Shown: positions 49,083-60,239, counted from the first letter of the stretch. The stretch is 64,000 nucleotides of DNA from Pyrenula massariospora (GCA_021030905.1 JAGFMI010000004.1:1426001-1490000); one strand, 5' to 3'. Translations and numbers: made by a program. The notes: generated by a model not told the origin, from the sequence alone.

Positions 49083-49911
49083 TGCTTCTATGACTGTGGC
49101 TCAAGCTAGAACTCAGCATACATGGGAGCAACTGGAGTGGAGATCAAGAACAAGCAGAGGCGTCGCAGAGTGTCGATGGGCAAGCAAGTTCTCGTAATGT
49201 TAGCACACTCCTTCATTCAATCCCATGTTGAATTCTGGATAGCCTGATGTGCTGCAAAGATAGGCTTGTAGCAGACAAATTGGCCAGGTTGCAGGAGATG
49301 TTGTTGGCTTTGGCTGGTAGCAACTTCACGCAAATTGGAGCAAGGAAAGAAACTTCGTAACAGTGACGATGCAGGAAGAGGGAAAGATAAGGAGACAATA
49401 GAGATGGACCGAACGTATGGAGCACCGACGAACGCGATATCTTTTTTACATGGGCTATCCCTGAGCTGTACTACCACTATCAAAATTTCTACCAACAAGA
49501 GCCGCGATGGGGCGGGAGCAGGTGAGGAGACGCAAAGAATTGACGGGGGCAGCTGCATCGGATTGTGGCCCCGCCGAAACATCCCCGCTCCTGATCGTAG
49601 ATGGACATGCTGGAGACCAAGGTTTTTGAAAAAACAAAAATAAAATACTTCCGCAGAGGGGGGACACTCAACAGGGCACGCGACCACTTGCCGTCCAGAG
49701 CAGCGAGATCCTTCGGCTGCAGCATGCCGCCTTTTCCGGCTACGCCACATTCGGCAACCTCTATGCTCGTGTCTTTTCCTGGCCCACACAACATCGAACC
49801 CTAGAAGTTTGCGCGCCCGCTGAGGGGAGCTAAGCGAGTGCGCTGAACTCCGGCACATCTTTTTAAACCTCCGCCGACTCTTCTTCGACGGTGTGGTTAG
49901 AAATCGCAGAT
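49083..49911. promoter_or_regulatory. Divergent promoter region, VTC5-like / MPP10
   Basis: About 830 bases between two divergent genes. A 213-codon frame on the minus strand (49217-49858) reads like non-coding sequence (many Cys, Arg, Ser, no domain). No specific sites identified. Confidence 0.5.
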
Positions 49912-52095
49912 ATGATGGCTCTGGAAAACCCTGCCCAGGATCTGATCGCGGCTCTCACCGCTGCCCCGCAGACTTTCCTCCAACCCACCGCAGCCCTATA
50001 TGCTTCCTCTCTCCTACCCGCTAAGCGTCTTCTCGATCCCCTAGCCAGAGAGATTAACCACGCCCAATCCGAACGTCGGCAAGCATTACGCAAGAAAAGA
50101 AAGCGAGGGGAATACGAGCAGGGCAGCGAGGCTCCAATCTTGCTGCTGCGACATGTTTACACAGAAGGGTTTGGGGTCGGCCAAGTGTGGGAGCAGGCAA
50201 AAAGGATCCTCGATGCTACCCGGGAAGAGCTAGACCGTGATATTAAACAGCTCGTAAACCGGGAGTATGGCAAAAAAGAATTTCAGACGAATGGTGTCCA
50301 CAGGAAGGCAGGTGGCGATATAGAGAAGGATGAGCTTGTGTCTGATGATGAGGACCAGGCGGATAGCTCTTCTGCAGAAGAGGTAGAGGACATGGGCCCT
50401 GCATTGGGAGTCGTTGAAAATGAAAATGGAGAAGAATCGCAGGACTTTGAAAATGAGGAATTGGAGCACGACGACATCGAAATCGAAGACGAGCAACGCT
50501 CTGAGTTTCCTGGGAACGATGTTCAGGAAATCTTTGTGACAGATCCAAACGGCTTGAATGACGGCTTCTTCTCCATCGACCAGTTCAACAAGCAATCCCA
50601 ATTCCTAGAACAACGTGATGCGCTTGGCGAAGATGACGGCGCTGCCAGTGATGAAGAAGACATTGATTGGTCAGTCGACCCATTGGCAAATGATGCCCAC
50701 CTTCAACCAGGGGGAACAAATGTAGGAAGATCGCGCTCGCAAGATGGAACTTCGAGTGACGAGGAGGACAATGAGGACGACGGACCAACGTTCGGCAAAG
50801 CCATCCTGGATACACCATTAAATGATAGTGAATCTGATAAGGAAGAGGGACTAGATGTTGAGGATGCTATGCCTGGTCTCTCTAACACGAACGACATCCG
50901 GTACGCTGACTTTTTTGAGCCGCCACCGAAAAAGCTGTCCAAGTCTAAATTAAGGCGCCTTCCCAAAACACAGCCTCCTCCACCACTTGACGACGATGAA
51001 GACGTTGAGATGGATATTGAACGGGCTATGTCTGACGTGAAAAGAGATATCTTTGATGACGAAGAAGAGGACAATGAAGATGACAGCGAAGGCTCGTCCA
51101 GTGGACAAGGCGCCCGCTCTGTTAATCTCTCAACGCACGAAAAACAGCGTGCTAAGATCGTCAAAGAGATTCAGCGCCTCGAGGTTGCGAATCTGGCTAA
51201 GAAGGATTGGACACTCTCCGGCGAAGCTCGTGCTGCTGAACGGCCTATAAACTCGCTAATTGAAGAGGACCTTGATTTTGAGCGTGCCGGAAAACCAGTC
51301 CCAGTTATCACGAATGAGGTTTCCGAAGAGATTGAAGACCTCATAAAGCGCCGGATAATAGCCAAGGACTTTGACGAGGTCCTCCGCCGTCGGCCGGACG
51401 CAATTTCAGCCCAGAAAGAGATTCGAAGGGGGAAAGTCGATGTGGACGATACGAAGCCACAACAGAGCCTAGCAGACATTTATGAGGCTGAACACTTGCG
51501 GAGCACTGATCCCAACTATCGTGATCCGCGGAGTGAAAAGCTCAAACGTGAGCATGCCGAGATCGACCAGTTGTGGAAAGACATCAGCTCTAAGCTTAAC
51601 ACTTTGAGTAACTTGCACTACAAGCCTAGGATTCCAGAGGCGAATGTCAATGTTGTTACCGACACTCCCACTATTACCATGGAAGATGTCCGCCCTGCTG
51701 TCGCCGGGGACGTGGGAGACGTCAGCCGCCTTGCACCACAAGAATTCTATGCATCAGAGAGTCGGGGAACGGAGCAACCTGAAGGAGAGATTATGCGGAA
51801 GGGAGGCGCAGCGGTCGCAAGGGAAGAGATGACAAGGGAGGAGAAACTGCGAAGGCGGCGGCGCGAGAAGGAGAGATTGAAGAAACGTAACGTCAATCTA
51901 GAAGGAAAGACGCGAGAAAAGGGAGGCAAGGCGAAGGAAAAGCAAGATATTTTGACAGAGCTTAGACGAGGAGGTGTGAAGGTGATTGGGAACAAGGGCG
52001 ATGTGCGAGATGTGGATGGAAGGAGCGTCAAAAAGGGCAAGGTTACCTATGGTGCAGGCGATGAAGAGTTGCGAGGCTCTGCTTTGAAGCTGTAG
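49912..52095 (+). CDS. MPP10: U3 snoRNP component MPP10
   Basis: Part of the small-subunit processome; forms a subcomplex with IMP3 and IMP4 on U3 snoRNA for early 18S rRNA processing in the nucleolus. Single exon, 727 aa from the ATG at 49912 (a second ATG follows directly). Early helical region with APILLLRHVYTEGFGVGQVWEQ. A long acidic, Glu/Asp/Ser-rich middle includes the conserved GLNDGFFSIDQFNKQSQFLE and IRYADFFEPPPKK. The conserved C-terminal block has KIVKEIQRLEVANLAKKDWTLSGEARAAERPINSLIEEDLDFER, DFDEVLRRRP and LADIYEAEHLR ... LWKDISSKLNTLSNLHYKP. It ends in basic KxRRRREKERLKKR-type sequence. Length and order are typical. Confidence 0.96.
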   Translation: MMALENPAQDLIAALTAAPQTFLQPTAALYASSLLPAKRLLDPLAREINHAQSERRQALRKKRKRGEYEQGSEAPILLLRHVYTEGFGVGQVWEQAKRILDATREELDRDIKQLVNREYGKKEFQTNGVHRKAGGDIEKDELVSDDEDQADSSSAEEVEDMGPALGVVENENGEESQDFENEELEHDDIEIEDEQRSEFPGNDVQEIFVTDPNGLNDGFFSIDQFNKQSQFLEQRDALGEDDGAASDEEDIDWSVDPLANDAHLQPGGTNVGRSRSQDGTSSDEEDNEDDGPTFGKAILDTPLNDSESDKEEGLDVEDAMPGLSNTNDIRYADFFEPPPKKLSKSKLRRLPKTQPPPPLDDDEDVEMDIERAMSDVKRDIFDDEEEDNEDDSEGSSSGQGARSVNLSTHEKQRAKIVKEIQRLEVANLAKKDWTLSGEARAAERPINSLIEEDLDFERAGKPVPVITNEVSEEIEDLIKRRIIAKDFDEVLRRRPDAISAQKEIRRGKVDVDDTKPQQSLADIYEAEHLRSTDPNYRDPRSEKLKREHAEIDQLWKDISSKLNTLSNLHYKPRIPEANVNVVTDTPTITMEDVRPAVAGDVGDVSRLAPQEFYASESRGTEQPEGEIMRKGGAAVAREEMTREEKLRRRRREKERLKKRNVNLEGKTREKGGKAKEKQDILTELRRGGVKVIGNKGDVRDVDGRSVKKGKVTYGAGDEELRGSALKL

Positions 52096-52794
52096 TTATG
52101 AGCCTTGACGAGCTCGTCGACATGTGCATATCATCCCTCCGACAAGCACGCCTTCGTTTCCCAATGAAGCCATCCCCGCTAGACAATGATAAGACTTATG
52201 GGCTCTAATTATTCCAGCATCAGCCACATACAAATGCTTCTCTATCGCCGTTTTGCGTATCCAGGAATCATTGTATTGCGCAAGAAAGCAAACCAGAAAG
52301 CCACATGGTAAGAAATTTGTCACCCATCCCATCTGTAGAATGGTTAATCACAAAGCTCCCGTTTAGGGTTAGTCCCTTGACTTCTACGGTTTAGCACGTT
52401 TGCCGGAGGATGCCGCCGCATTAGTTAGGGGTAATAAGGGGTTTGGGCTGTCCACTAATCATACAATTTTTCCTTCTTCCATCCATCATCGTGATGTTGG
52501 CCCAAAAGAATCGATCGATATGGCTCCGCTATGATGACCTTTTAAGAATGCTTCAGCCAATCTACCTGACTAGTACAAGCTCCGGCATGAGGCGAGCGAC
52601 GGCCGGTAACAGCACACTGATGTCATTCAAGATGTGATCCCATATCGTCGGCTTGCGGATTTGATATTCGAATGATCTCGCGTAGAAGAGTTCCGGATAT
52701 TTCCTCCTAAGGAAAGACTTGTGAAGATATTTTCGTCTGTTATACCTAAGTTGTTCTTTTGACATCTAATACAAGACATAATGGCTTCAAGAAT
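52096..52794. other. Intergenic region, about 700 bases
   Basis: Between MPP10 and the SDR pseudogene. No supported gene. AT content rises towards the pseudogene. Confidence 0.5.
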
Positions 52795-53800
52795 TGAAAA
52801 AGCGAGGGAGATCGTTAAAAATATTCCATGTGGCGGGAATAGCGATTCTCAATTTGAAAAAGGTACCGCACACAATGCTGTGCCCGAGAAAATTGTATTC
52901 AGCTGAAATTGTCGTTAAGGCCACCAAGTTCCGGTCCAGTCTTAAGCCCCGCCTGGTATTCAATCCGATCTACCAGAGAAGCCAATCAGCTCCAAGGTTC
53001 CCACCGAAGATGGCGGATTCCAGATCTACAAAGCAGCTGGCAAGCTTCATGGCAAGAAAGTCATCATCACTGGTGGAGATTCGGGCATCGGTCGAGCGAT
53101 TGCAATCCTTTTCGCCATAGAAGGCGCGGACAGCTTGTTTACACATCTCCCCCAAGATGAATCGGATGCCCAAGAGACCAAGCGGAGAGTCGAGGAAGTT
53201 GATGGGAAGTGCCATCTGTCGGCTGTGGATCTGAAGAAGAAAGAAAGTTGCATCAAGGTTGTGGAGACGGCTTTGGAGGAGATGGGTGGGATCAATATCT
53301 TATGCAACAATGCCGCCTTCCAGATGATGATTGAGGACGTTAAAGGCCTGCCTGAGTAATTCGACTACAATTAATATCCAGAAAAACCGTGCCTCTTTCA
53401 AATCAGCCTTCCAACAACAGCCTTTCGTCTCAATTGGACCGCAAATTTAACACAGCGCAGTGAGCAATGAATCGAACCCTTCAACACAAACATCCACCCC
53501 TCCTTCCACCTCTCCAAACACACCCTCCCCCACCTCCACCCTGGCGACACAATAATCCACAACGCCCCTCCATAAACGCCTACACCGGCCGTCTCGACTA
53601 CCCCTCCACCAAGGGGCACCCTCATCTCCCTCACCCGCGCGCCCTCTCGAGCCAGCTCGTCGGCCGCGGCATCCGCGTCAACGCCGTCTGGATCCCGTCG
53701 ACGAGGAACGAGAAGGCCAAGAAGAGCTTCCACGAGACGCCGATGGGGCAGCCGAGCGAGGTCGCGACGTGTTTTTGTGGTTTTGGCGGGTAAGGGTAGT
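52795..53800 (+). pseudogene. Decayed short-chain dehydrogenase/reductase gene
   Basis: Pieces of one SDR of the glucose/ribitol-dehydrogenase-like type lie in order but in different frames. A fragment near 52845-52905 reads SQFEKGTAHNAVPEKIVFS and stops. The continuation near 52930-53000 is frame-shifted. From about 53000 the frame VPTEDGGFQIYKAAGKLHGKKVIITGG leads into the cofactor loop TGGDSGIGRAIAILFA, then AQETKRRVEE and GGINILCNNAAFQ, stopping at 53359. The central part with the helix before the active site is missing. From about 53560 remnants return: NAYTGRLDYPSTKG (catalytic YxxxK as YPSTK), RALSSQLVGRGIRVNAVW, then SFHETPMGQPSEVATCF with deletions and a final frame break. It lacks a continuous frame, so it is broken. 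Confidence 0.85.
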
Positions 53801-54361
53801 GCGCTGGTTAGTGGGTAGAGCTTGCATCCGAATGGGGATGGTGGTGGTCAATTCGTGAGTGGGTGGCGGAGGGGGGAATGGGGTGGGATAGGTGGAGGGA
53901 TTGTGGTGGGAGTCATGGCGAGCGTTCGCGGGGATCTTTTCGTGGGGTAAAGTCAAGCGTGTATATTTGACTCATGCTGTAATATACATAGATAAAATGG
54001 GCTTGCTTAAAACTATCGTTAATTACTTCAGAAACTAAATATAGAAAATTCTACACCATAGTCATTGTTCTCTTCACAACGGCATCGGCTTGGTGTTCTG
54101 CTAGTGCACTGTCTATCAAGGAGAAGCCCAAAAAAACATTCAGTGCTCACAACTCCATTGATCAGAACTTTGTGATAACATTAGATAGTAATAGTAATCC
54201 AGGTCCTATCAGTACATTGAAGAGACTCCCTAAAAACTCCATCCTGCTCGGCAAATGATATCACGCAATAACAGGGGACTGCAAGGCGGCATAATTGCAA
54301 GCCATAGTGTCAGTCGTCTCCTCCCTCCTCCCTCATACCCCACGTATCATATGTACGGCAT
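53801..54361. other. AT-rich intergenic region
   Basis: About 560 bases. The left part is G-rich (ggtggtgg type); the right part is AT-rich with no open frames of note. No elements supported. Confidence 0.5.
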
Positions 54362-54676
54362 TTAATAATACCGTCTCCTCGCGCCCTTCCCATCAGTACC
54401 CCTCATCCTCCTCGTTCCAGCAGCCTTCTCGCCCGGCCTTCGAGTCAAGGACCCCTTGAGCTTCAGCATCGCCCCCGAGATCTTGTCACCGAGAGTAACG
54501 CGACGCTTGTGGTGGGTAACAGGAGCACCAGTGGTCGTTGTGGCGTGGTGGCGGTTGCGGCGGGAGACTTTAGGGTGAGTTGTCGTGGTGGTGGTAGTTG
54601 TACGAGTGGTGCGGCCGGTGAGGCGACCGAGGAGGCCAGGCTTGTGGGTGCGGGATGAGCGGGTAGTGCGGGCCAT
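54362..54676 (-). CDS. Small basic conserved fungal protein
   Basis: Intronless, 104 aa, very basic. A Thr run (about residues 25-36) follows SGRTTRSS-like basic sequence. The C-terminal half, VTLGDKISGAMLKLKGSLTRRPGEKAAGTRRMRGTDGKG, matches in style a widely conserved family of short uncharacterised proteins in filamentous ascomycetes that are often highly expressed in stress or sporulation; that is recollection, not checked. A long pyrimidine- and C-rich upstream region fits a strong promoter. No signal peptide or membrane span. Confidence 0.75.
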   Translation of the reverse strand: MARTTRSSRTHKPGLLGRLTGRTTRTTTTTTTTHPKVSRRNRHHATTTTGAPVTHHKRRVTLGDKISGAMLKLKGSLTRRPGEKAAGTRRMRGTDGKGARRRYY

Positions 54677-55713
54677 TGTTTGGAGAGTTGTTTGGTATTG
54701 AAGGGTGCAGTCGTGGAGGATATGAGATTTGTTGTGAGGGTGAAGGGAGCTTCTGCGAGAGGTATGTGGTCTAAGATTGGGCTATTTTTTGTTTCAGATG
54801 ACTATCGAGGTCGCAATGTTGTGGTCGATGTAGCAAAGACTTTGATGGTCCTTAGTAGTATGTCACGACCGAAGCGAACTAGTTCTTAGTGAGTAGAATC
54901 TCTCAATGGAAGTTGTGTTGGCAGCAGAGAGAATAAACTAAGAAACCTCCCAGCAAAGACCCACCTATTTATACCCACACGTAGTACCTTGACCCCTCCA
55001 CAGCCATCTCACCTTACCTTGCTCACCAAGCACGCGCCAACCAACTTCACAGCACCTTTGACATCACACTCACCTACCCCGGACCAGGCCGCACTGAGCC
55101 GTTACAATTCGCGACGTCAGAGCTCACCCGAAACGCTCATCCCGGCTGTCAAAGGCAGGGGTAGGAAGCATGTCACCCACAATTTCTCCGAAGAACCATG
55201 TTGGCGAGGGTCGTGTCCAAGTTTTTTGCGACATTCGCTGTGAACAACGGTTTTGGTGATAGGCTTGGCGCTCTTGGCATACGTCAGAGCCTCTAACAAA
55301 CGCAAATGGTCTGTGCACCGGGGATCAAAGGACGCTCAGCGCGGGGAAGCTCCAACTGTACCTATGGAAAGCACGGACAATTTGTCTATCCGACATTGCT
55401 CCAGACGTACCGTGCTGAGCAGAAAGGCCTAGTCTAGAGAGCCTACCATCGCGGAATTTCGTGATCTAAAGAAGTGTTTGCATGAGGGGATAAACGTTCA
55501 AGTGCCTTACCTGACTTGGCGAGTCGAGCTCTGGAACACTAAAGTTGGTGAAGAGCGTGATACCTATGAGGGCAATGCTTTTTTTTACAATTTGAGGCTA
55601 TCTGTAGCTTCGAATTAAACGCGTACAAGTGTCAGTTCTCCCTAAGCCCTATCATCATGCCTTATCCCCACGCCAGTGCAACGCGCCAACCCTCCTACTC
55701 AGTCCTGTTCCAT
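54677..55713. other. Intergenic region, about 1 kb
   Basis: Probable promoter and long 5' leader of the small basic protein (tatttatacc near 54965 could be its TATA region on the opposite strand), followed by sequence with no supported gene. Confidence 0.5.
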
Positions 55714-56337
55714 CTAATCAAAAGGGTTGGTGCGAGTTCCCCACCAGGTAAGGAAAATGCTGAGGCCGACCGTGTCGACGATGCGCGATACAGTGCCAAT
55801 AGCAATTTCCTCAGTTGGCCGCTTCTCAACGGCGACTTGGCCAATGATCTGCGCAATGTCAATTTAATACCGATTTTCACGAATATCAGGTGTAAGACTT
55901 ACCCCTGGAGATGCAGAAGCAAGGAAGACCAGTGCGCCGAGGTACGCAGCACCCTTGTAACTTAAGGTGCCGGTAGCATTGATAAGAGCCGCAATACCGT
56001 ACGTCTGAAGACCGGCGCCGACAAGAGAGCTTCCATAGGCAGCACCAGCAGACGCGGCCTCCTTGGACTTCAAGAATTCTTCCTTGGTGTTGGAGTTTTT
56101 GGCGCGTTGGTAGGTGTCTCCGAAGAGGGGTGCCAGTACGGCAAGGTCAGCAGCGTGAGTGAAGACAGTGCCGAGAGCGATTGCAGACGGCTTGACGGGT
56201 GGAAGATCTATGAAGCGCCCAGGTCAGTGTCGTACTTGGGGTTTTAGAAGCTTGAGGAGCTTAGACCAGAGAGATCCAATTGACTCGCTAGAAAAAGTTC
56301 CGTAGCACAGAGCGAACTTACAGTTGAGGGTGGCCAT
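55714..56337 (-). CDS. Small multi-pass membrane protein, DUF1761-like
   Basis: Uncharacterised. The model is join(56337-56322, 56207-55903, 55848-55714), 151 aa; the first exon is 16 bases (MATLN plus one base). Spliced reading: YLPPVKPSAIALGTVFTHAADLAVLAPLFGDTY, a charged loop with KNSNTKEEFLKSKEAASAG, then two hydrophobic helices (AAYGSSLVGAGLQTYGIAALIN; YKGAAYLGALVFLASASPG) and, after the second intron, IIGQVAVEKRPTEEIAIG and VDTVGLSIFLTWWGTRTNPFD. This pattern resembles small fungal DUF1761-type membrane proteins. All phases agree, so the gene is well supported although its role is unknown. Confidence 0.82.
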
Positions 56338-56892
56338 GTTGATCGTCTAGGTCTCTCGGCGGTGATTTGATCGGGCTGTGTTGTAGATTCTTTACTTGGA
56401 TGGAAGCGATGCACTTAAAGAAGAAGAAGGGGCGCGGAGGTCGAGAAGGAGGCGATGGTGCCTGGTAGCGATGACGTTCCTTGCCGCGGAGGTTGGCACG
56501 TGGGATGCTCGTCCAATTACCGCGGAAATGATGTCACTTTTCAGCTGTTTCTACGTCTGGCCCAGCCTTGGATAATCGAGAGGACCGTGACTTCGGAGGA
56601 ATGGTCTGTGAGTGATTGACTGTCTCTGCATGAAGATTGTATCTTACTGATTCCATGCTGCGTTGTTCAGAAGAAACCTTCACTCGAGATCAATGCAATG
56701 CCAAGCTTTCCCCGGATCTCCATTCCGTCCATGGGTCGCCCGGCTCCAAACCCCGGCCACTGGATAAGAGCCTCCAGATAAGCATCACCCTGCGTGCCAC
56801 AGCACCAAAGCCCACAGAAAGACCCGCGTAGGGATAATTCTCTAAGTGTAAGACTGGGCGTGATCACTCACCCTTTTCACTCTCTGGGCTCA
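56338..56892. promoter_or_regulatory. Divergent intergenic region
   Basis: About 555 bases between the small membrane protein (-) and the EFM6-like gene (+), presumably carrying both promoters. No specific sites identified. Confidence 0.5.
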
Positions 56893-57716
56893 ATGCCCAT
56901 GGCATCTCCTGAACCTGACTCTGACACCTCATCCACAAAGTCCTTCAGTGGTATCACCTCCATTACTGAATCCCTTGTATCCTCCCAAGTTCATAAGAGC
57001 ACTGCTGTCTCCACTGTCTCGCTTGATAACTTGCTTGATCCTCCCCTACAACTGAAAGAAGACCTTAAGGAAGGATGCGGTGGGCAGCTCTGGCCAGCTG
57101 GCTGTGTGCTGGCAAGATACATGCTAAAGTACCATCGTGATAACCTTACGGATAAGACAATGCATGTATTTCATCTCTACCAACAAGCCAATAAAATTCT
57201 CTTGCTGACAGGAAGGCTAGTCTTGAACTTGGTTCCGGAGGTGGTCTTGTCGGCCTCGCGGTTGCCCAAGGCTGCAACTTGACAAGAAAACTCTACATAA
57301 CAGACCAGCTGCCCATGTTGCCTCTCATGGAGGAGAATATTCGTTCGAATAGCCTTGAGCAACAAGTAGCGGCGTCAGTCTTCGATTGGGGCACTTCGAT
57401 ACCAACGGATGTAGAAAATGCCCTTCGCTCTTCTGCCAACGGTAAGCCAGACGTCATCCTCGCGGCAGATTGTGTATACTTTGAGCCAGCCTTCCCACTT
57501 CTCAAGAAAACGCTGGAGGAGCTCGTAGGAGAAAAGACATTGTGCTACTTCTGCTTCAAGAAGAGAAGGAAAGCGGACTGGAGGTTCATGAAGATGATTG
57601 GGAAGACCCTGGACGTGAAGGAGCTTATGGAGGATGGGGATAGGAAGGTCTACGCTCGAGATAATATTCATTTATACGAGATTACTATGAAGAAAATACA
57701 AGCGTATGAGAAATGA
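56893..57716 (+). CDS. EFM6: Protein-lysine N-methyltransferase, EFM6-like
   Basis: Seven-beta-strand methyltransferase; yeast Efm6 methylates a lysine of elongation factor 1A. Best model join(56893-57128, 57212-57716), 246 aa. N-terminal part: DNLLDPPLQLKEDLKEGCGGQLWPAGCVLARYM (the GQLWPA segment is typical). Cofactor motif I is LELGSGGGLVGLAVAQGC, motif II is DQLPMLPLMEENI, and DVILAADCVYFEPAFPLLKKTL carries the family D-x-x-Y signature. It ends with CYFCFKKRRKADWRFMKMIGK. The donor is uncertain: gtacca at 57129 is the only GT that keeps phase with the acceptor at 57211, but it removes a conserved-looking KYHRDNLTDK segment, so the junction needs transcript support. Confidence 0.85.
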
Positions 57717-57994
57717 TGTTCTCATTTTCATGCACAGAGTTTTTGCTATGATCTTGAGCCACGACAGAATCTGTGAAGCTTCTCAGACGCTTTCAGTAAC
57801 TAGATTATCGCCATGCTATGGTCCGTGCAGAAACGTGAACTAAATGCTGAGCTATTTTCCCACAAGAAGCCATTCTAACATCGATTCTCTCAAGAGTCTC
57901 GCATCCATAATTCAAGGTTAGTACTCTCCAAACCAATGCCGGAAGGAAATTTAGAGAAAAAGGAGAAAGAAAGAACAGAAACGTCGCAGGGCAA

Positions 57995-59332
57995 TTAGTC
58001 GCTATCCTCCGGTTCTTCCTCCACTAACAGTCCCCACTCATGCTCAATCTTACCATACATGACCCCCTTCAAGAACCTCTTCACAGCCATCGCCACCGGA
58101 CAACCCCCCAGTTCCCCCTCAACGTCACCCTCAACCAACGGCAATCTCACCTCCGTCCCCCGGAAATCGATCTCCTGTGCCGGAGCGACGAAGAACGCGG
58201 TCCCACTCCCAAAAGCCTCTTCCAACCTCTTTTCTCTCGCCGCCTCAATCACCTCTTCCATCGTAAACTCCCTTTCCACTACATCAATCTCGTCCAAATC
58301 CTTCGATAGGCTTTCTCTAAGCACCTCCAAAACCGACGCTCTCGTAACACCTTCGAGGATAACCCCACCGCCAAGTGGCGCAGTGACGACCTCCCTCCTC
58401 CCACTCTGCTTATTTCTCCACACCACAAAGAAATTCGACGCGCCCGCTTCTGTTACAAGTCGCTGCTCACCAAAGAGCCAGAGAATTTGATCATATCCTC
58501 TAGCGCGGGCCTCGGATTGCGCAACAAGCGAAGGGCCATAGTTGGCGCCAACTTTAGCGTGGCCAAAACCCCCAGGCCAGGCGCGGATGGTGTCGTGCGA
58601 GGAGGCAAGAAGCTTCATGCCGAGTTTCTTTTGCGTCTTCCCGTCTTGCACGCTGCCGGAAAGGCTTGGCGGAATCGCTGGAGCGGCCGACGGGTCATCT
58701 AGGGGTGGGAAGAGCACAGCGATGATGTACAGTAGTGCTTCGGCTGGTTTTTGTACACCGATTGCAGGTGCACTGGCGATCATTGTTGGGCGGAGGTACA
58801 AGAAGCCCGAGCCACGCTCGCGAGGCAGCCATTTGGGTGCGTCCTTGGCCACAAGATGCTTGATGAGCTTAAGAAGCTCAGCAGGGTCAAACCCGGGAAG
58901 TGCGATTCGTGTCGCAGACTTGACCATGCGTGCACAATTTCGGTCTGGGCGAAAGAGACGCATCCGCCCATCAACACCCCGATACGCTTTCAGACCCTCG
59001 AAACATTCGGTGGCATAGTGTAGGACGGAGGCGGTGGGCATAAGTGTCAGAGGGCCGTAAGGCTGCAGGTGTGGAAGCTGCCATCCGGTAGATGCTTTCC
59101 AGGTAACGGTAACCATATGGTCGGTGCAAACGCTTTGGGACCAGACCTCGGGAGAATTTGGCGCTGGTACCGAGCGTGGAGAAAGATTGGGAATAAATCT
59201 GATCCTAGACGCATCGAGTTCTGCGACAGTTGGTCCTTGAGAGTGTAAAATACCCGCTTTGGTGAGTTTTGCGGTTGTCTCTGTGGTAGGCGTAGAGGGG
59301 ATTTCCACCGGGGAAATAGCTGCAGGTGCCAT
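57995..59332 (-). CDS. BAT: Branched-chain amino acid aminotransferase
   Basis: PLP enzyme interconverting Leu, Ile, Val and their 2-oxo acids with glutamate. Intronless, 445 aa from the ATG at 59332. Class IV fold markers: YGPLTLMPTASVLHYATECFEGLKAYRG, FRPDRNCARMVKSATRIALP, GFLYLRPTMIAS, the PLP lysine in GGFGHAKVGANYGPSLVAQ, LVTEAGASNFFVVW, and the phosphate-site VTAPLGGGVILEGVTR. The Ser/Thr-rich N-terminal 45 residues are not a clear mitochondrial presequence, so the compartment is open. An insertion around residues 230-250 (Ser/Pro-rich) is longer than in yeast. It converges with the EFM6-like gene. Confidence 0.94.
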   Translation of the reverse strand: MAPAAISPVEIPSTPTTETTAKLTKAGILHSQGPTVAELDASRIRFIPNLSPRSVPAPNSPEVWSQSVCTDHMVTVTWKASTGWQLPHLQPYGPLTLMPTASVLHYATECFEGLKAYRGVDGRMRLFRPDRNCARMVKSATRIALPGFDPAELLKLIKHLVAKDAPKWLPRERGSGFLYLRPTMIASAPAIGVQKPAEALLYIIAVLFPPLDDPSAAPAIPPSLSGSVQDGKTQKKLGMKLLASSHDTIRAWPGGFGHAKVGANYGPSLVAQSEARARGYDQILWLFGEQRLVTEAGASNFFVVWRNKQSGRREVVTAPLGGGVILEGVTRASVLEVLRESLSKDLDEIDVVEREFTMEEVIEAAREKRLEEAFGSGTAFFVAPAQEIDFRGTEVRLPLVEGDVEGELGGCPVAMAVKRFLKGVMYGKIEHEWGLLVEEEPEDSD

Positions 59333-60239
59333 ATTGAGCAATGAAGTGAGTATTGGGGGATAGGAAACTACAGAAGAAGATGGAATTAAGGGATGCTTGA
59401 AGAACCAGAAGTATTAAGACTTCAGACGAATGAAGGCAAAGAAGGTGTTTATGAATGGTAGGTTATGAGTCACTTGAGCAAACACTGCTGAGACCTTCCA
59501 ACAAGGGGAGAGCGATAGATATAGAAAGACAAACATCCAGATATTGCGCAAATGGGCGGTTGCACACGGAAAATCTACAAGGATGCAGTTCCCTTCAAGC
59601 ATGCCAATTCAGATCTTGACCAGACCGGACAGAAATCGGCAGCGGGAAGCGTGCCGGTAAAGCAGACGAGTGGAGACAGCTCGATATCGAACATGCGAAG
59701 AACATTGGAAGAAGTGTAGCCGCTCCAATGAATCGTAAATCTCGACCTGTGATCCCCAACGCCCTTTGGTGACAAGGCCACTTGAGTTGCCGAATTGGTA
59801 TGAAGTACTGATGGCATGCGCTCAGACCGCGGTCTGCCTACAGCCATCGGCAGAATTTGCAGAGATTTTCCAGAGGCAAGATAGACGCGAAAACTTTGAC
59901 TTAGACATTTGCAAATAACAGCTCATCGGTCAGGATTGGTTATTTGTTGTCTTCGGAACCCTGGAGTGAGGGAAAGCCCGCGAAATCGGAGCGATTGCCA
60001 ATCCCGAGGCCAACCGCTACTGGCCGAGCTTCCTCTGTTGAGTTCACACACAAGCCCTCCGGGTACGCCTACTGCGATGCAGAGGTACCATCATCACTAT
60101 CACGCAAACAAAGTTGCCAAGATACCTTAGCTATGTCTCTACAGGATGGGTCCATTGCGACGCCCACAAATCGTGAGAAATTGGCTACACCATGTAGGCA
60201 ATGTGGTCGCAATGCATTTTCCCTCTTTAGGCGATGGCA
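59333..60239. other. Intergenic region, about 900 bases
   Basis: Promoter side of the aminotransferase gene and 3' flank of the coiled-coil gene. Short frames only; nothing recognisable. Confidence 0.5.

Noticed and set aside
49217-49858. 213-codon minus-strand frame between VTC5-like and MPP10
   Set aside because: Composition is Cys/Arg/Ser-rich without domains, and it lies in a divergent promoter region.
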